Source: Massilia sp. H-1
GTDB taxonomy: Bacteria > Pseudomonadota > Gammaproteobacteria > Burkholderiales > Burkholderiaceae_D
Direction: 5' to 3'
Assembly: GCA_024703915.1 (NCBI GenBank)
Contig: CP087969.1
Coordinates: forward strand, 496,001-560,000
DNA: 64,000 nt
Position numbers and translations under genes: made by a program. The notes below the pieces were generated by a model, which was not told the origin of the DNA, searched no databases, and saw only the letters and a list, made by a program, of their open reading frames with translations. Below, in pieces: positions 32,222 to 42,838 of the stretch; the stretch's first letter is position 1, and every line of letters starts with the position of its first letter.

Positions 32222-32384
32222 TCAGCCCACCTTGACCGGCACTTCCGGATAGCCCGGCTCCTCGACCGGCGCGTGGGCCGGCTGAGGGAATATCGTCCGG
32301 CACCGGGCCCGGCTTGGGCGGCTGCTCGTCCGGCTCGGGGGTTGAATGGGCACGCACGCGGCCCTCGCTTAGCGACACGCTCAT
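32222..32384 (-). CDS. Small Pro/Glu-rich hypothetical protein, about 53 aa
   Basis: AAAGGAG precedes ATG 32384. It reads MSVSLSEGRVRAHSTPEPDE, then PPKPGPVPDD. Removing a single base next to GCCGGC at about 32273 restores an ending HAPVEEPGYPEVPVKVG and a stop at 32222. Its composition resembles the neighbour at 32020-32199, and both may be disordered stress-related small proteins. Confidence 0.55.
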
Positions 32385-32395
32385 GCTGTTCTCCT

Positions 32396-32663
32396 TTAGC
32401 TTGACGGCTGGCCCGGACGCGCCAGCGCCAGCAGGTTGTCCACCTCCGTGCGCGCCACGGCCAGGCCGGCCGCGCAGGCGGCGCGCTCTCGGTCGCGTGC
32501 CCGCCCGCGCTCTGGGAACGGGTGATGGCCGCGGCCGGGTCGCCGTCCTGGCCGCCCTGCCCGGTCTTGGTTATCCGGTAACTGAAGTCCCACAGCGCGC
32601 CGTGGTCGCGCACGGGGTGACGGCGATGGTGAAGCCCTTGTACTCTTCCGTTGCAATTTCCAT
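32396..32663 (-). CDS. Small hypothetical protein, about 88 aa
   Basis: Starts MEIATEEYKGFTI and continues RDHGALWDFSYRITKTGQGG, ITRSQSAGGHATES and VARTEVDNLLALARPGQPSS. A compact alpha/beta protein, soluble. Frameshifts near 32617 and 32480. Eleven bases separate it from the start of the next minus-strand gene at 32384, so the two form a unit. Family not recognised. Confidence 0.6.
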
Positions 32664-32817
32664 ATGCTTTCCCGATGGTTTCCGGCAGACTAGCATGGAA
32701 AAAAACTTCGTTCAGTACGGCGCTTCAATCGTGCGCCCGCATTGTTTCCGAAAGGCTTCTTCCGGCCGCCATGCAAACTCGGTATAGTTCGGCTACCCCA
32801 TCACTTCCACCGCCACG

Positions 32818-33716
32818 ATGCCTATCAGCCTGCGCTCCCTGCTTCCCGCCATGTTGTTGTCGAGCGCCGCCACGGCCGCGCCGATGACGCTCCAGGATTA
32901 CCTTGCCCTGTCCGGCCCGGCGCCCACCGCCACCATCGCCTACGGCAGCGCGCCTTCGCAATTTGCCGAGCTGTTCCGCCCGGCCGGACCGGGCCCGTTC
33001 CCGGTCGTGGTGCTGATCCACGGCGGCTGCTGGACGGTCGAATTCGGCGGCATCACGCAAATGCACAATGTGGTAGCGCCCTGGCCCTGGCCGCGCGGCA
33101 TCGCCGTGTGGAACGTGGAATACCGGCGCGCCGACGAGGAAGGCGGCGGCTATCCCGGCACCTATCTGGACATCAACGCCGCGCTCGACAAGCTGGCCGC
33201 CGAAGCGCCCCGCCATCAGCTCGACACCAGCCGCATCGTCGCCGTGGGCCACTCAGTAGGCGGCCAGCTGGCGCAATGGATCGTCGGGCGCGGCCGCATT
33301 CCCGCCAGCAGCCCGCTGTACCAGGCCCATCCGCTGCCGGTGCGCCAGGTGATCAGCCTGGGCGGCCTGGCCGACCTGCGCAACGAGAAAGACTTGATCA
33401 AGACCAGCTGCGGACGCGACCTGAGCCAGCTGGTAAGCAGCGCCAGCGCCACCCGGCCCGACGTGTTTGCCGACACCAATGCCGCCGAACTGGTGCCGAA
33501 CGGCAGCACCACGCTCTTGATCACGGGCGAGCTCGACACCATCTCGCCGCCCCGCGCCGCCCACGATTTCGCGGCCCCGCGCATGCCATGCCGCGACCGC
33601 GCCGAGGTCCTGATCCTGCCCAATGCCAGCCACTACGACGAGATCGCCGCCAGCTCATGCCGGCCTGGAAACTGGTCCTCCCCGCCATCGAAAAAGCGCT
33701 GGGACTGGGCAAATAG
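32818..33716 (+). CDS. Secreted alpha/beta hydrolase (esterase/lipase-like)
   Basis: Signal peptide MPISLRSLLPAMLLSSAATA ending at an AXA-type site. Oxyanion region VVVLIHGGCWTVEFGG, nucleophile elbow VAVGHSVGGQLAQW (GHSVG), acid in LLITGELDTISPP and catalytic His in LPNASHYDEI complete a serine-hydrolase triad. The HGG(C)W oxyanion motif is of the hormone-sensitive-lipase/BD-FAE-like type. Substrate unknown. Frameshifts near 33076, 33580 and 33652. Confidence 0.85.
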
Positions 33717-33829
33717 ACGTGGACGCTCCGCGCTGCCGTTGCGGTGCTGCAACGAAGCATGCAGCCTGCATAGGGACTTGGTGTTGTACTAGAAAACTGA
33801 TTAACAATCACCCGCCCTTGGCTTAACGT

Positions 33830-33846
33830 GTTGTATTCTGTACAAC
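33830..33846 (+). promoter_or_regulatory. Inverted repeat GTTGTA-N5-TACAAC upstream of the first chemoreceptor
   Basis: A 6-bp perfect inverted repeat with a 5-bp spacer, 24 bases before the chemoreceptor start; likely operator or promoter-overlapping site. Position is the only support. Confidence 0.4.
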
Positions 33847-33870
33847 TCGCCACAACCAAGGGAGTCACCC

Positions 33871-35585
33871 ATGTTTAACAACAGTACAGTTCGGACGCGC
33901 TTGCTGGCCGGTTTTCTGTTTGTCGCCATCCTGGGTGCGGTCGTGGCCGCGATCGGCATCTTCAATATGGGCAAGATGAACGCCCAGGCCGAACGGGCTT
34001 ACGCCAGCGACCTGCTGGGCATCTCGGCGGTCAAGGAAGCCAATATCAACCTGATCTACGTGGGACGCGCCACCCGCAACGTCCTGCTGGCCACCAGCCC
34101 GGCCGACAGGAGCAAGTTCCACGCCGCGGCCGACGCCGCCCGCAAGACCCTGAGCGAACAGCTCGATCTGGCCCGTCCCCGCTTCTTCACCGATGCCGCC
34201 AAGCGCTTGCTGGCCGAGGTCGACAAGGGCCTGGCCGACTACGACAGCGGGCGCGCCGAACTGGCACGCCTGGCCGCCGACACTTCGCCCGAAGGGCACG
34301 CCGCGACCGTGGCCTACCTGTTCGGCCCGCTCGCGCAAAAGGCCAGCTACATCGATGAAAAGCTGGGCGCGCTGGGCGCCAACAAGGAAAAGGCGGCCGA
34401 GGAGGCGGCCGCCCAGGCTTCCGCCGTGTACCGCGACAGCCGCATCCTGATGATCGTGCTGGTCGTGTGCAGCCTGTCGGCCGGGGTCGGCATCGGCCTG
34501 TGGATCACGCGCAGCCTGACCGGCCAGTTGGGCGGCGAACCGGCCTACGCGGCCGACATGGCCAAGCAGCGATCGCGCGCGGCGAACTGGCGGGCGTGAT
34601 CCAGACCCGCCCCGGCGACCAGCGCAGCCTGCTGTTCGCCATGGAAACCATGCGCAGCGCGCTGGTGGGCATTGTCGGCCAGGTGCGCAGCGGCACCGAC
34701 ACCATCGCCACCGCCTCCAATCAGATCGCGGTAAGCAATCTCGACCTGTCCTCGCGCACCGAGGAGCAAGCCAGCTCGCTCGAAGAAACCGCGTCCTCGA
34801 TGGAAGAACTGACCAGCACCGTGCGCCAGAACGCCGACAATGCGCGCCAGGCCAACAGCCTGGCCAGGTCGGCCTCGGACGTGGCCGTGCGCGGCGGCGC
34901 CGTGGTCTCGGACGTGGTCGACACCATGGCCTCGATCAATGCATCGTCGCGCAAGATCGTCGACATCATCGGCGTCATCGACGGCATCGCCTTCCAGACC
35001 AACATCCTGGCACTGAACGCGGCGGTGGAAGCGGCGCGCTTGCGCTGAACAGGGGCGCGGCTTTGCCGTCGTCGCCTCCGAGGTGCGCAATCTGGCCCAG
35101 CGCTCGGCGGCGGCGGCCAAAGAAATCAAGACCTTGATCAACGACTCGGTCGAGAAAGTCGACGCCGGGGCAAGCTGGTCAACCAGGCCGAAGCGTGACG
35201 ATGGAAGAAATCGTGCAGTCGATCACGCGCGTGACCGACATCATGGCCGAGATCGCGTCGGCCAGCGCCGAACAGTCGGCCGGGATCGACCAGGTCAACA
35301 CGGCCATCACCCAGATGGACGAAGTGACCCAGCAAAATGCCGCCCTGGTGGAAGAAGCGGCGGCGGCAGTAGCGCCATGCAGGAACAGGCGGCCCGGCTG
35401 GCCGAGGTGGTCGGCATCTTCAAGCTCGGCAACGAAGCGGCCGCCGTGCCCGCGCCCATCAGGCGTCCCGCGCCGCGCCCGGCCACCCAGGCCGCGCGTC
35501 CGGCACCGCGCCTGGCCACGCCTGCCGCCGCAGCCAAGCCCACAAGCGCACGGCCAACGGAGCCGACGACTGGGAAGAGTTCTGA
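33871..35585 (+). CDS. Methyl-accepting chemotaxis protein (4HB sensor), copy 1
   Basis: Transmembrane start ([20 protein letters not shown]), four-helix-bundle sensor domain to residue about 185, second span ([20 protein letters not shown]), HAMP, then the cytoplasmic hairpin with methylation regions ([20 protein letters not shown]) and the tip [20 protein letters not shown]. After frame repair it ends DDWEEF, resembling the NWETF pentapeptide that docks CheR/CheB. Organised as in Tsr-type receptors. Frameshifts near 34565, 35035, 35165, 35370 and 35540. The next gene is a close paralogue. Confidence 0.93.
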
Positions 35586-35591
35586 CATGCC

Positions 35592-35625
35592 GGGACCAGC
35601 GTTGCGATATGGCAACACTGGTCCC
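35592..35625 (+). terminator. Hairpin after the first chemoreceptor
   Basis: GGGACCAGCGTTGC (35592-35605) pairs with GCAACACTGGTCCC (35612-35625) with one mismatch. No T-run follows, so it could be a transcript stabiliser or attenuator between the paralogues rather than a full terminator. The rest of the 35586-35824 gap shows no gene. Confidence 0.5.
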
Positions 35626-35824
35626 TGATAGTGCTTTCCAAGCGGCCACTACCGGCGTAACTTAGCACTACCGGCCCATCCCCCGCCGGTGTTGCCGTCC
35701 CGGCGTTCCGCCGGACTATCGCCAAATCTCCGCATAGACCACCGCATCGTGCCTCTCCAGGCAAGGTGGTTCGACCATGCAACGTGCCGTTTCCGACAAC
35801 GCTTGCACTGAGGGAGATAAAAAC

Positions 35825-37524
35825 ATGTTCAACAACACCACCGTTCGCACCCGTCTGCTCACCGGTTTCCTGCTCGTCGCCGTGCTGGGCGCCCTGGTGG
35901 CCGCCATCGGCATCATCAACATGAGCAAGATGAACGCCCAGGCCGAGCGTGCCTATGCCAGCGATCTGCTCGGCATTTCGGCGGTCAAGGAAGCCAACAT
36001 CAATCTGATCTACGTCGGCCGCGCCAGCCGCAACGTGCTGCTGGCCACGACGGCCGAGCACAAGCAGAAATTCCGCGCCGTGGCCGACCAGTCGCACAAG
36101 GAAATGAGCGAGCGCCTGGCCCAAGCCCGCCCCCTGTTTCGCACCGAAGCGGCGGCCCGCCTGTTTGCCGAGGTCGACAAGGGCGTGGCCGACTACGAGG
36201 CTTAGCCGCGCCGAACTGATGCGCCTGGCCGAGGGCGGCAGCGCCGAGGCCCATGCCGCCGCCGTCGACTACCTGTTCGGTCCGATGGCAGGCAAGGCCA
36301 GCTTCATCGATGAAAAGCTCGACGAACTGGGCAAGAACAAGGAAAAGGCGGCCGCCGCCTCGGCTGCCGAAGCGGCCGCTTTGTACCGCGACAGCCGCCT
36401 GCTGATGATCGTGCTGGTCATCTGCAGCATGGGCGCCGGGGTCGGCATCGGCCTGTGGATCACGCGCAGCCTGACCAGCCAGCTGGGCGGCGAACCGGCC
36501 TACGCGGCCGACATGGCCGCAAGCGATCGCGCGCGGCGAGCTGTCGGCCGTGATCCGGACCCGGCCCGGCGACCAGCGCAGCCTGCTGTTTGCGATGGAA
36601 ACCATGCGCAGCGCCCTGGTCAATATCGTCGGCCAGGTGCGCAGCGGCACCGACACCATCGCCACCGCCTCGAGCCAGATCGCAGTAAGCAACCTCGACC
36701 TGTCCTCGCGCACCGAAGAACAAGCCAGCTCGCTCGAAGAAACCGCCTCCTCGATGGAAGAACTGACCAGCACCGTGCGCCAGAACGCCGACAATGCGCG
36801 CCAGGCCAACGGCCTGGCCAAGTCGGCCTCGGAAGTGGCGGTGCGCGGCGGTTCGGTGGTCTCGGAAGTGGTCGACACCATGGCCTCGATCAATGCATCG
36901 TCGCGCAAGATCGTCGACATCATCGGCGTCATCGACGGCATCGCCTTCCAGACCAACATCCTGGCGCTCAATGCGGCGGTGGAAGCGGCGCGCTGCGCAT
37001 GAACAGGGACGCAGGCTTCGCCGTCGTCGCCTCCGAAGTGCGCAACCTGGCCCAGCGTTCGGCGGCGGCCGCCAAAGAAATCAAGACCTTGATCAACGAC
37101 TCGGTCGAAAAGGTCGACGCCAAATGGGCAAGCTGGTCAACCAGGCCGAAGCGTGACGATGGAAGAAATCGTGCAGTCGATCACGCGCGTGACCGACATC
37201 ATGGCCGAGATCGCGTCGGCCAGCGCCGAGCAGACGGTCGGCATCGAGCAAGTCAATTCGGCCATCGCCCAGATGGACGAAGTCACGCAGCAAAATGCCG
37301 CCCTGGTGGAAGAAGCGGCAGCCGCCGCTCACTCCATGCAGGAACAGGCGGCCAGCCTGGCCGAGGTGGTCGGCATCTTCAAGCTGGGCAATGAGCGCAG
37401 CAGCGTGCGCGCGCCAGCGGCCACGGTGACGCCGCTGCGCCGCCCTGCCCCGCGCCTGGCCGCGCGCTCGGGCGCGCCGCTGCGCATGGCCAATGGCGCC
37501 GACCAGGACTGGGAAGAGTTTTAA
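35825..37524 (+). CDS. Methyl-accepting chemotaxis protein (4HB sensor), copy 2
   Basis: Same architecture as the preceding gene: [20 protein letters not shown], a four-helix sensor domain, span [24 protein letters not shown], and a nearly identical signalling hairpin. It ends QDWEEF. GGAGAT lies eight bases before ATG 35825. The sensor halves differ more ([16 protein letters not shown] here against [15 protein letters not shown]) than the signalling halves, as expected for duplication with ligand divergence. Frameshifts near 36201, 36525, 36995, 37125 and 37140. Confidence 0.93.
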
Positions 37525-37822
37525 GCGTCCGGCGTGGCGGTGACGCGCGCGGCGGGGACCTGCAGCTGCAGGTCCGACTGCGCCACCGCCACGCAGGGCA
37601 GAATCCAGCCTTCTTTTTTCGTCGGACGACAGCCCCGGCCACGCCACCAGGTAACGCACCTGCCCCCGTTCGAGCAGGCAGATGCAGGTGCGGCAGGTGC
37701 CGTTGCGGCAAGAGCTTGGCAGCACCACAGCCTACCGCCTCGGCCCCGGCCAGCACGCTGCCCGCAGCGTCGACGGCGATCGTGCGGTCCATCGGCATCA
37801 GTCTGATCTGGTAGCGCGTCAT
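37521..37822 (-). CDS. 2Fe-2S ferredoxin
   Basis: About 97 aa, starting MTRYQIRLMPMDRTIAVDAA. The cluster motif C-x4-C-x2-C reads SCRNGTCRTCICLLERG, and the fourth ligand lies in EGWILPCVAVAQSDLQLQV: the plant/cyanobacterial-type ferredoxin pattern. It likely carries electrons to an unidentified oxygenase or reductase. Its stop overlaps the chemoreceptor stop. Frameshifts near 37625 and 37730. Confidence 0.85.
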
Positions 37823-37907
37823 CGTGTTTTCGTCTTAGTACGCTGCCGCACAGACCGTTATATCCCCTAGGAATTACTCTGGCCCCACGATGACACCAGG
37901 GGCCACC

Positions 37908-38928
37908 ATGAACCACACCGCATTTTGCATGATTGCCCATCGGGCCTCGCCAGTGCGGCACTGGCGCCTTGCGCTGCCGCCGCAACCCGCAGCACCGCCG
38001 TCAAGGCCGCGCCATGCCAGCAGCTCACCTCCGAGCAAGTCAATCAGGCGGCCAGGGACGGCACGGCGGGCGCCAGCCCGGCCGCGGTGCTGCGCGCCCA
38101 GGTGCTGCTCGACCGCGCCCATTTCTCGCCGGGCGAGATCGATGGCGCGACCGGCTCGAACCTGCGCCGCGCGCTGGCCTAGCTACCAGCGCAAGCAGGG
38201 CCTGCTTAGCCAGCGGCACGCTCGACGCGGCCACCTGGAAGGCGCTCGCCGCCGACCCGGCCGACGCCCTGGTCGCCTACACGGTTGCCGAGGCCGACGT
38301 GGCTACTAGCCCCGTTTACACGATTCCCGAAGAGATGGCCGACAAGGCCAGGCTGCCCGCGCTCGGCTATGCCAGCGCCGCCGAAGCGCTGGGCGAAAAA
38401 TTCCATGCCAGCGCGGCCCTGCTGCAGCGCCTCAATCCGGGCAAAGACCTGGCGCGCGCGGGCGAACAGATCGTGGTGCCCAATGTGCTGGGCACCGAGC
38501 CGCTGCCCAAGGCCTAAGCAAGATCGTGGTCGACAAATCGGAGCGCACCCTCACCCTGCTCGACACCATGCTTAAGCAAACCGGTCGCCCAGTTTCCTTC
38601 TTCGTCAGGCACCGACAAGGATCCGCTGCCGATCGGCAGCTGGAAAGTCAATGGCATATCGAAGAATCCCGTCTTCCATTACAACCCCAAGCTGTTCTGG
38701 GACGCCAGCCCGGGCGAGCAAAGGCCACCATTCCGGCTTTACCCCAACAACCCGGTCGGCGTGGCCTGGATCGACCTGTCCAAGCCCCACTACGGCATCC
38801 ACGGCACGCCAATACCGGGCACGATCGGCAAGACCCAGTCGCACGGCTGCATCCGCCTGACCAACTGGGACGTGATGGCCGTCACCGAGTCGGTCGGTCC
38901 CGGCACCGACGTCCTGATGCAGGAATGA
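37908..38928 (+). CDS. L,D-transpeptidase (YkuD) with peptidoglycan-binding domain
   Basis: Signal peptide (MNHTAFCMIA..., then LASAALAPCAAAA), a peptidoglycan-binding-1 domain (AQVLLDRAHFSPGEIDG ... YQRKQGLL), a LysM-like segment (FHASAALLQRLNPGKDLARA) and a C-terminal YkuD domain with HYGIHGTPIPG and the catalytic SHGCIRLTNWD. It forms 3-3 cross-links or attaches proteins to peptidoglycan in the periplasm. About six frameshifts (near 37940, 38179, 38208, 38303, 38514 and 38570). Confidence 0.9.
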
Positions 38929-38953
38929 CGCACCCACCTTGAAGGAATACACC

Positions 38954-39652
38954 ATGAAATACCTACTGACCTTTGTGGCAGGCGCACTGTTCGGCGCACT
39001 GACCCTGTTCGTCGGCCTGCGCCAGCTGGGCCAGGAAGCATCCGCGCTTACCCTGCTGGTGGCAACACCGGCCGTGGCTGCCCCGGCCCCGGTCGCCACC
39101 GTGCTAGCGGCGGCGTCCCCCGTCGTGACGACCGATCTGGCCGAGGCCAACCTGCCGCTGCGCCCTGCGCCAGGCGTGGAACAGGCGCTGGCCGCGCTGC
39201 CTCCCGCCGTGCTGGGTACGCCAGCCGACAAACTGCTGGTGCCGGTCGAGGGCATCAAGCTGGCCCAGTTGTCGGACAATTTCGACCAGCCGCGCGGCAC
39301 CGAGCGCCACCATGAAGCGCTCGACATCATGGCGCCCACCGGCACCAAAGTGATCGCGGTGGCCGACGGCAAGGTGGTCAAGCTGTTCAACAGCAAACCG
39401 GGCGGGCTGACCATCTACCAGTTCGATCCGAGCGACAAGTACGCCTACTATTACGCCCACCTGGACCGCTATGCCGAGGGCCTGAAGGAAGGCGCAAACA
39501 TCAAGCGCGGCGAGCTGATCGGCTATGTCGGCGCCACCGGCAACGCCAATCCGGCCGCGCCCCACCTGCACTTTGCCGTGGTCGAACTGACGCCGGAAAA
39601 GCAGTGGTGGAAAGGCACGCCCATCAATCCCTTCCCGCTGATGGCCGACTGA
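38954..39652 (+). CDS. M23-family metallopeptidase (LytM domain)
   Basis: Intact. N-terminal membrane anchor MKYLLTFVAGALFGALTLFV, a Pro/Ala linker, then a LytM domain with zinc ligands in RGTERHHEALDIMAP (HxxxD) and the APHLHFAVVE (HxH) motif, plus YYAHLDRY. It cleaves peptidoglycan cross-bridges or, if inactive, activates amidases; all metal ligands are present here. Start ATG 38954 has AAGGA upstream. It follows the L,D-transpeptidase by 26 bases, a likely cell-wall unit. Confidence 0.92.
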   Translation: MKYLLTFVAGALFGALTLFVGLRQLGQEASALTLLVATPAVAAPAPVATVLAAASPVVTTDLAEANLPLRPAPGVEQALAALPPAVLGTPADKLLVPVEGIKLAQLSDNFDQPRGTERHHEALDIMAPTGTKVIAVADGKVVKLFNSKPGGLTIYQFDPSDKYAYYYAHLDRYAEGLKEGANIKRGELIGYVGATGNANPAAPHLHFAVVELTPEKQWWKGTPINPFPLMAD

Positions 39653-39693
39653 CGCCGTCGCTACACCATCCCACCTACCAAAGAGGCATCATC

Positions 39694-39920
39694 ATGAATC
39701 CAGCAAAAATCATCGGCATCCTGCTCATCATGCAAGCGGCGTTCTCGGCCTGGCCCTGGGCGGCTTCAGCTACACCAAGGAAACCCACAAGGCCAGCCTG
39801 GGCCCGATCGCCCTCTCGGTCCAGGAAAAGGAAACCGTCAACATTCCCCTGTGGGCCAGCATCGCCGCCGTGGTGGTAAGCAGCGCAAACGTGCTGGTCA
39901 TGGGCGCTCGCAAGGCGTAA
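39694..39920 (+). CDS. Small two-span membrane protein (DUF3185-like)
   Basis: About 74 aa after repairing breaks near 39735 and 39880. MNPAKIIGILLI, then GLALGGFSYTKETHKASLGP, IALSVQEKETVNIPLWASIA and a second hydrophobic segment ending VMGARKA. Inner membrane, function unknown. AAGAGG lies before ATG 39694. Same strand and spacing as the preceding peptidase. Confidence 0.7.
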
Positions 39921-39921
39921 G

Positions 39922-41672
39922 TCAGGGTTCGTCGACGTCGGCCCCCACATTGATGGCCGCGTAGGCGCGCTGCACGGCGATCGCTTCGCGGCTGTCCATG
40001 CCGTACAGTTCCTGGGCCGACGCAATCATCTTGGCACGCGCATCCTTGTAATTGGTGATCGCATGAAACTTCGTGGTCGCCGCCCGGAACCAGATCCGGT
40101 AAGCCTTGTCGGTGCCGATCCCGCTCATCGCAGTAAAGCTTGCACCAGGTACTTGCTGAAACTGTCGCTCTCCTTTTCCGCTTTCGAGCCCTGGGCCAGG
40201 AAGTAGAACATGCGGTTGTTCGGCCCGCTGCTGTAATGCACGTCGAGCCGCTTGAGCGAACTGGACCACGCATCCGGGCTGCTGCCATCCTTGCTCGGCT
40301 TGAACATGTAGCGCAGCGGCGTGCCGGTCTTGCTGATCTCCTTGCCCAGCACCCAGTCATTGCCTTTGCCCGGCACTTGTTCGCCCGTCCCATGCCGCGC
40401 GCGCGTAGGCTTCCACCACTTCCCCGCTGATGTCCGAACTCGATTCGTTCAAGCCGCCCGACTCGCCGAAATACAGCAGGTTGGAGGTGGCCGAGGTCAC
40501 GCCATGGCCCATCTCGTGACCCACCACGTCGATCGAACCGAGACTGTTGAAGGACGAGCCGTCGCCGATGAACATGCACTTGCAGGTGTCGCTGTAGTAG
40601 GCGTTGTCGTAGGCGGTGTTGACATGGGCCGCGATGTAGGTGGCCGTGTTCTGGCCGTCCAGCGCATGCCAGCCCAGCACGTTCTTGTGCATGTCGTAGG
40701 TGTTCATCAGGCCCCACATGGCATTCACGGCGGCGGTCTGGCCGTTGGCGTCAGTGGTGCTGCCGCCCGCCTTGTACTGCAAGCCGTCGCCCCACTCGTT
40801 GGCGGTGTGAACATAGACCTCGCCCGCGTCGCTGCCATGGTCGGCATTGGTGATGGCCATGCCGCCGAACTGGCCGCCCGTGCCGCGCAGCGGATCGACC
40901 ATGCGGAACTTGTCGCCGTCGGCCGTGGTGCTGAGCGGGACAACGCCGTTGTACTGGCTCTTGCCGCTGCCGATGGCCGTCTGCAGCGCGCTCCACTGGT
41001 CGATGATGCGCGCATCGACCGCGCTGATCACGGTATCGTGGAACACCGGCTGCTGGCCGACCCGCATCCGGGTGCGCACCAGGTAGGCCAGCTCGTAGGA
41101 GTCGACCACGTCGGTGACGTCGAGCGCATTGAGGTCTTCTTCCGGCTTGTTGACGGCGGCCTAAGCACGCGCTCGGTGCGCATGATCGGGTACACGAGCA
41201 GCTCGGCCCGGGGCGCGGCCAGCGCCACCCCGCCCGGCGCCACCGAGCGCAGTGCGACCTCGATCGCCTGGGCCGCCGTGATGGACGGCTTGACGTCGAA
41301 CGCGTTCCTGGCCGCCAGAGCGCCCTTGCTTAAGCGCTGGCCAGCTTCTGGCGCCGGTCGGCCACCGATTCGGACAGGATCTGGCCGGTCGCGCTGCTCA
41401 CCACCACCGTTTCGGAACCGAACACGCGGATGCCCTTGTAGGTGTGGTCGGCGCGCACGATCTGGGTGCCGGATGCGCCCGGATGCTGGGTCGCGATGGC
41501 GAAACCATGATCCGCATCAAAGCCGGTCAGCGCGCGGCGCCGCCAGCTCGCCCAGCAGCGTGCTCAGGGCGGGACCGCTTTGCATGGCCGGGCCGTTCAT
41601 CAGGGGCGCCGCCGCGCACAGGGCGGGCATGGCGGCAAGCAGCGCGGCAAGAGACGTTTTGCGGATCTTCAT
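39922..41672 (-). CDS. Secreted M4-family (thermolysin-like) metalloprotease
   Basis: Signal peptide KIRKTSLAALLAAMPALCAA, FTP/PepSY propeptide (YKGIRVFGSETVVVSSATGQ), then the catalytic domain. Zinc-binding HEMGH lies in SIDVVGHEMGHGVTSATSNL, and the third-ligand Glu in GESGGLNESSSDISGE. The C-terminal M4 part has HYSSGPNNRMFYFLAQGSKA with the transition-state-stabilising His, and ends in AYAAINVGADVDEP. A neutral protease exported and self-processed. GGAGAAC precedes ATG 41672. Frameshifts near 40134, 40395, 41160, 41330 and 41535. Confidence 0.93.
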
Positions 41673-41795
41673 CTTGTTCTCCAATAAGAAACGTCGCCCC
41701 TGGAACGAGGGCAGAGCAGTGTCGATATTGGCGAAGAATGTTCAGGCGATTTTTGCCCTAGCGCAAAACTGGAGGCGCTGCGTCACGAAACTCGC

Positions 41796-42752
41796 TCAAG
41801 CCTTGCGCGTTCGCCGTGCCGAAGCCCGGTAAAACGCTTCGAGTTCGCGCTGCACCAGGGCCTGGCCCTGGTCGATCACGAAGTCCTGGAAGGCGGCCGC
41901 CACCTTGGCGATCGGATGGTCGGCCAGGTGCATGATGTGCCAGTCGGCTTCGACCGGATTGCCCTGCATCGGCAGCAGCCGGATCAGGCCCGCCTCGAAT
42001 TCGAGCGCGCAGGCGTGCACCGACAAAAGCCCAGCCCCAGGCCTAGCCGACACCATGCGCTTGATCGCCTCGTTGGACGACACTTCGGAGCCGAAGCTGA
42101 GGGTGTGCCCGGCTTCCTTGAACAGCCGTTCGACCGCGGTGCGCGTGCCCGAGCCCCGTTCGCGCACCAGCAGGTTGGCCGACAGCACGTCGGTCAGCGT
42201 CACCTTCTTCTTGCGCAGCAGCGGATGGTCGCAGCTGGCCACAAAGCCCATCGGATGGCGCGCGAAGCGGGCCGCATTGGTGCGGAACTCGCGCGGCGGC
42301 GTGCCCATGATCGCCAGGTCGATTTCCTGGCGCGCCAGCATGTTGACGATCTCGACCCGGTTGCCCACCTGGAGCTTGAGGCGCACGTCGGGCCGCTCCA
42401 TCGTGAACGGCACCAGCAGCGGCGGCAGCAAGTGTTCGGCCGTGGTCACCGCGCCGATCCGCAAGGTGCCGCTGGTGACGCCATTGAGCGCGGCCAGCTC
42501 GTCCCCGGCCTGCTCCCACAGGCGCAGGATGCGCTCCGAAAATTGCGCCATCACTTCATGCCTACCGCCGTCAGCTGGATGGCGCGCCCCACCTTGCGCG
42601 TGAGCGGCGTGCCAAACGATCTCCTCCAGCGTGCGCAGCTGCAGCGACACCATCGGCTGGGTCACGTGCAGCGCCTCCGCGGCCTTGGACACGCTCTCGT
42701 GGCGGGCCACCAGAACGAGCGACTGAAGCTGGCGGAAGCTGGCGTGATACAT
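41796..42752 (-). CDS. LysR-family transcriptional regulator (CbbR-like)
   Basis: N-terminal winged HTH (ASFRQLQSLVLVARHESVSKAAEALHVTQP, given here only as positions 4-33) and LysR substrate domain with TLRIGAVTTAEHLLPPLLVP, EIDLAIMGTPPREF and VRERGSGTRTAVERLF. The LLVRERGSGT phrase is typical of the CbbR/CysB-type subgroup. Divergent from the NADH dehydrogenase gene with an 86-bp gap, so that gene is the prime candidate target. Two close frameshifts at 42560-42615 disrupt the linker helix. Confidence 0.88.
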   Translation of the reverse strand: MYHASFRQLQSLVLVARHESVSKAAEALHVTQPMVSLQLRTLEEIVWHAAHAQGGARHPADGGRHEVMAQFSERILRLWEQAGDELAALNGVTSGTLRIGAVTTAEHLLPPLLVPFTMERPDVRLKLQVGNRVEIVNMLARQEIDLAIMGTPPREFRTNAARFARHPMGFVASCDHPLLRKKKVTLTDVLSANLLVRERGSGTRTAVERLFKEAGHTLSFGSEVSSNEAIKRMVSARPGAGLLSVHACALEFEAGLIRLLPMQGNPVEADWHIMHLADHPIAKVAAAFQDFVIDQGQALVQRELEAFYRASARRTRKA

Positions 42753-42838
42753 AAGGTATTCCTTATCGATTATTGAAAAAGTCTGATTTCTCTTTTGAAG
42801 CGGCTTAGCTCTATATTAACAGTCATTGGAGGAGACAT

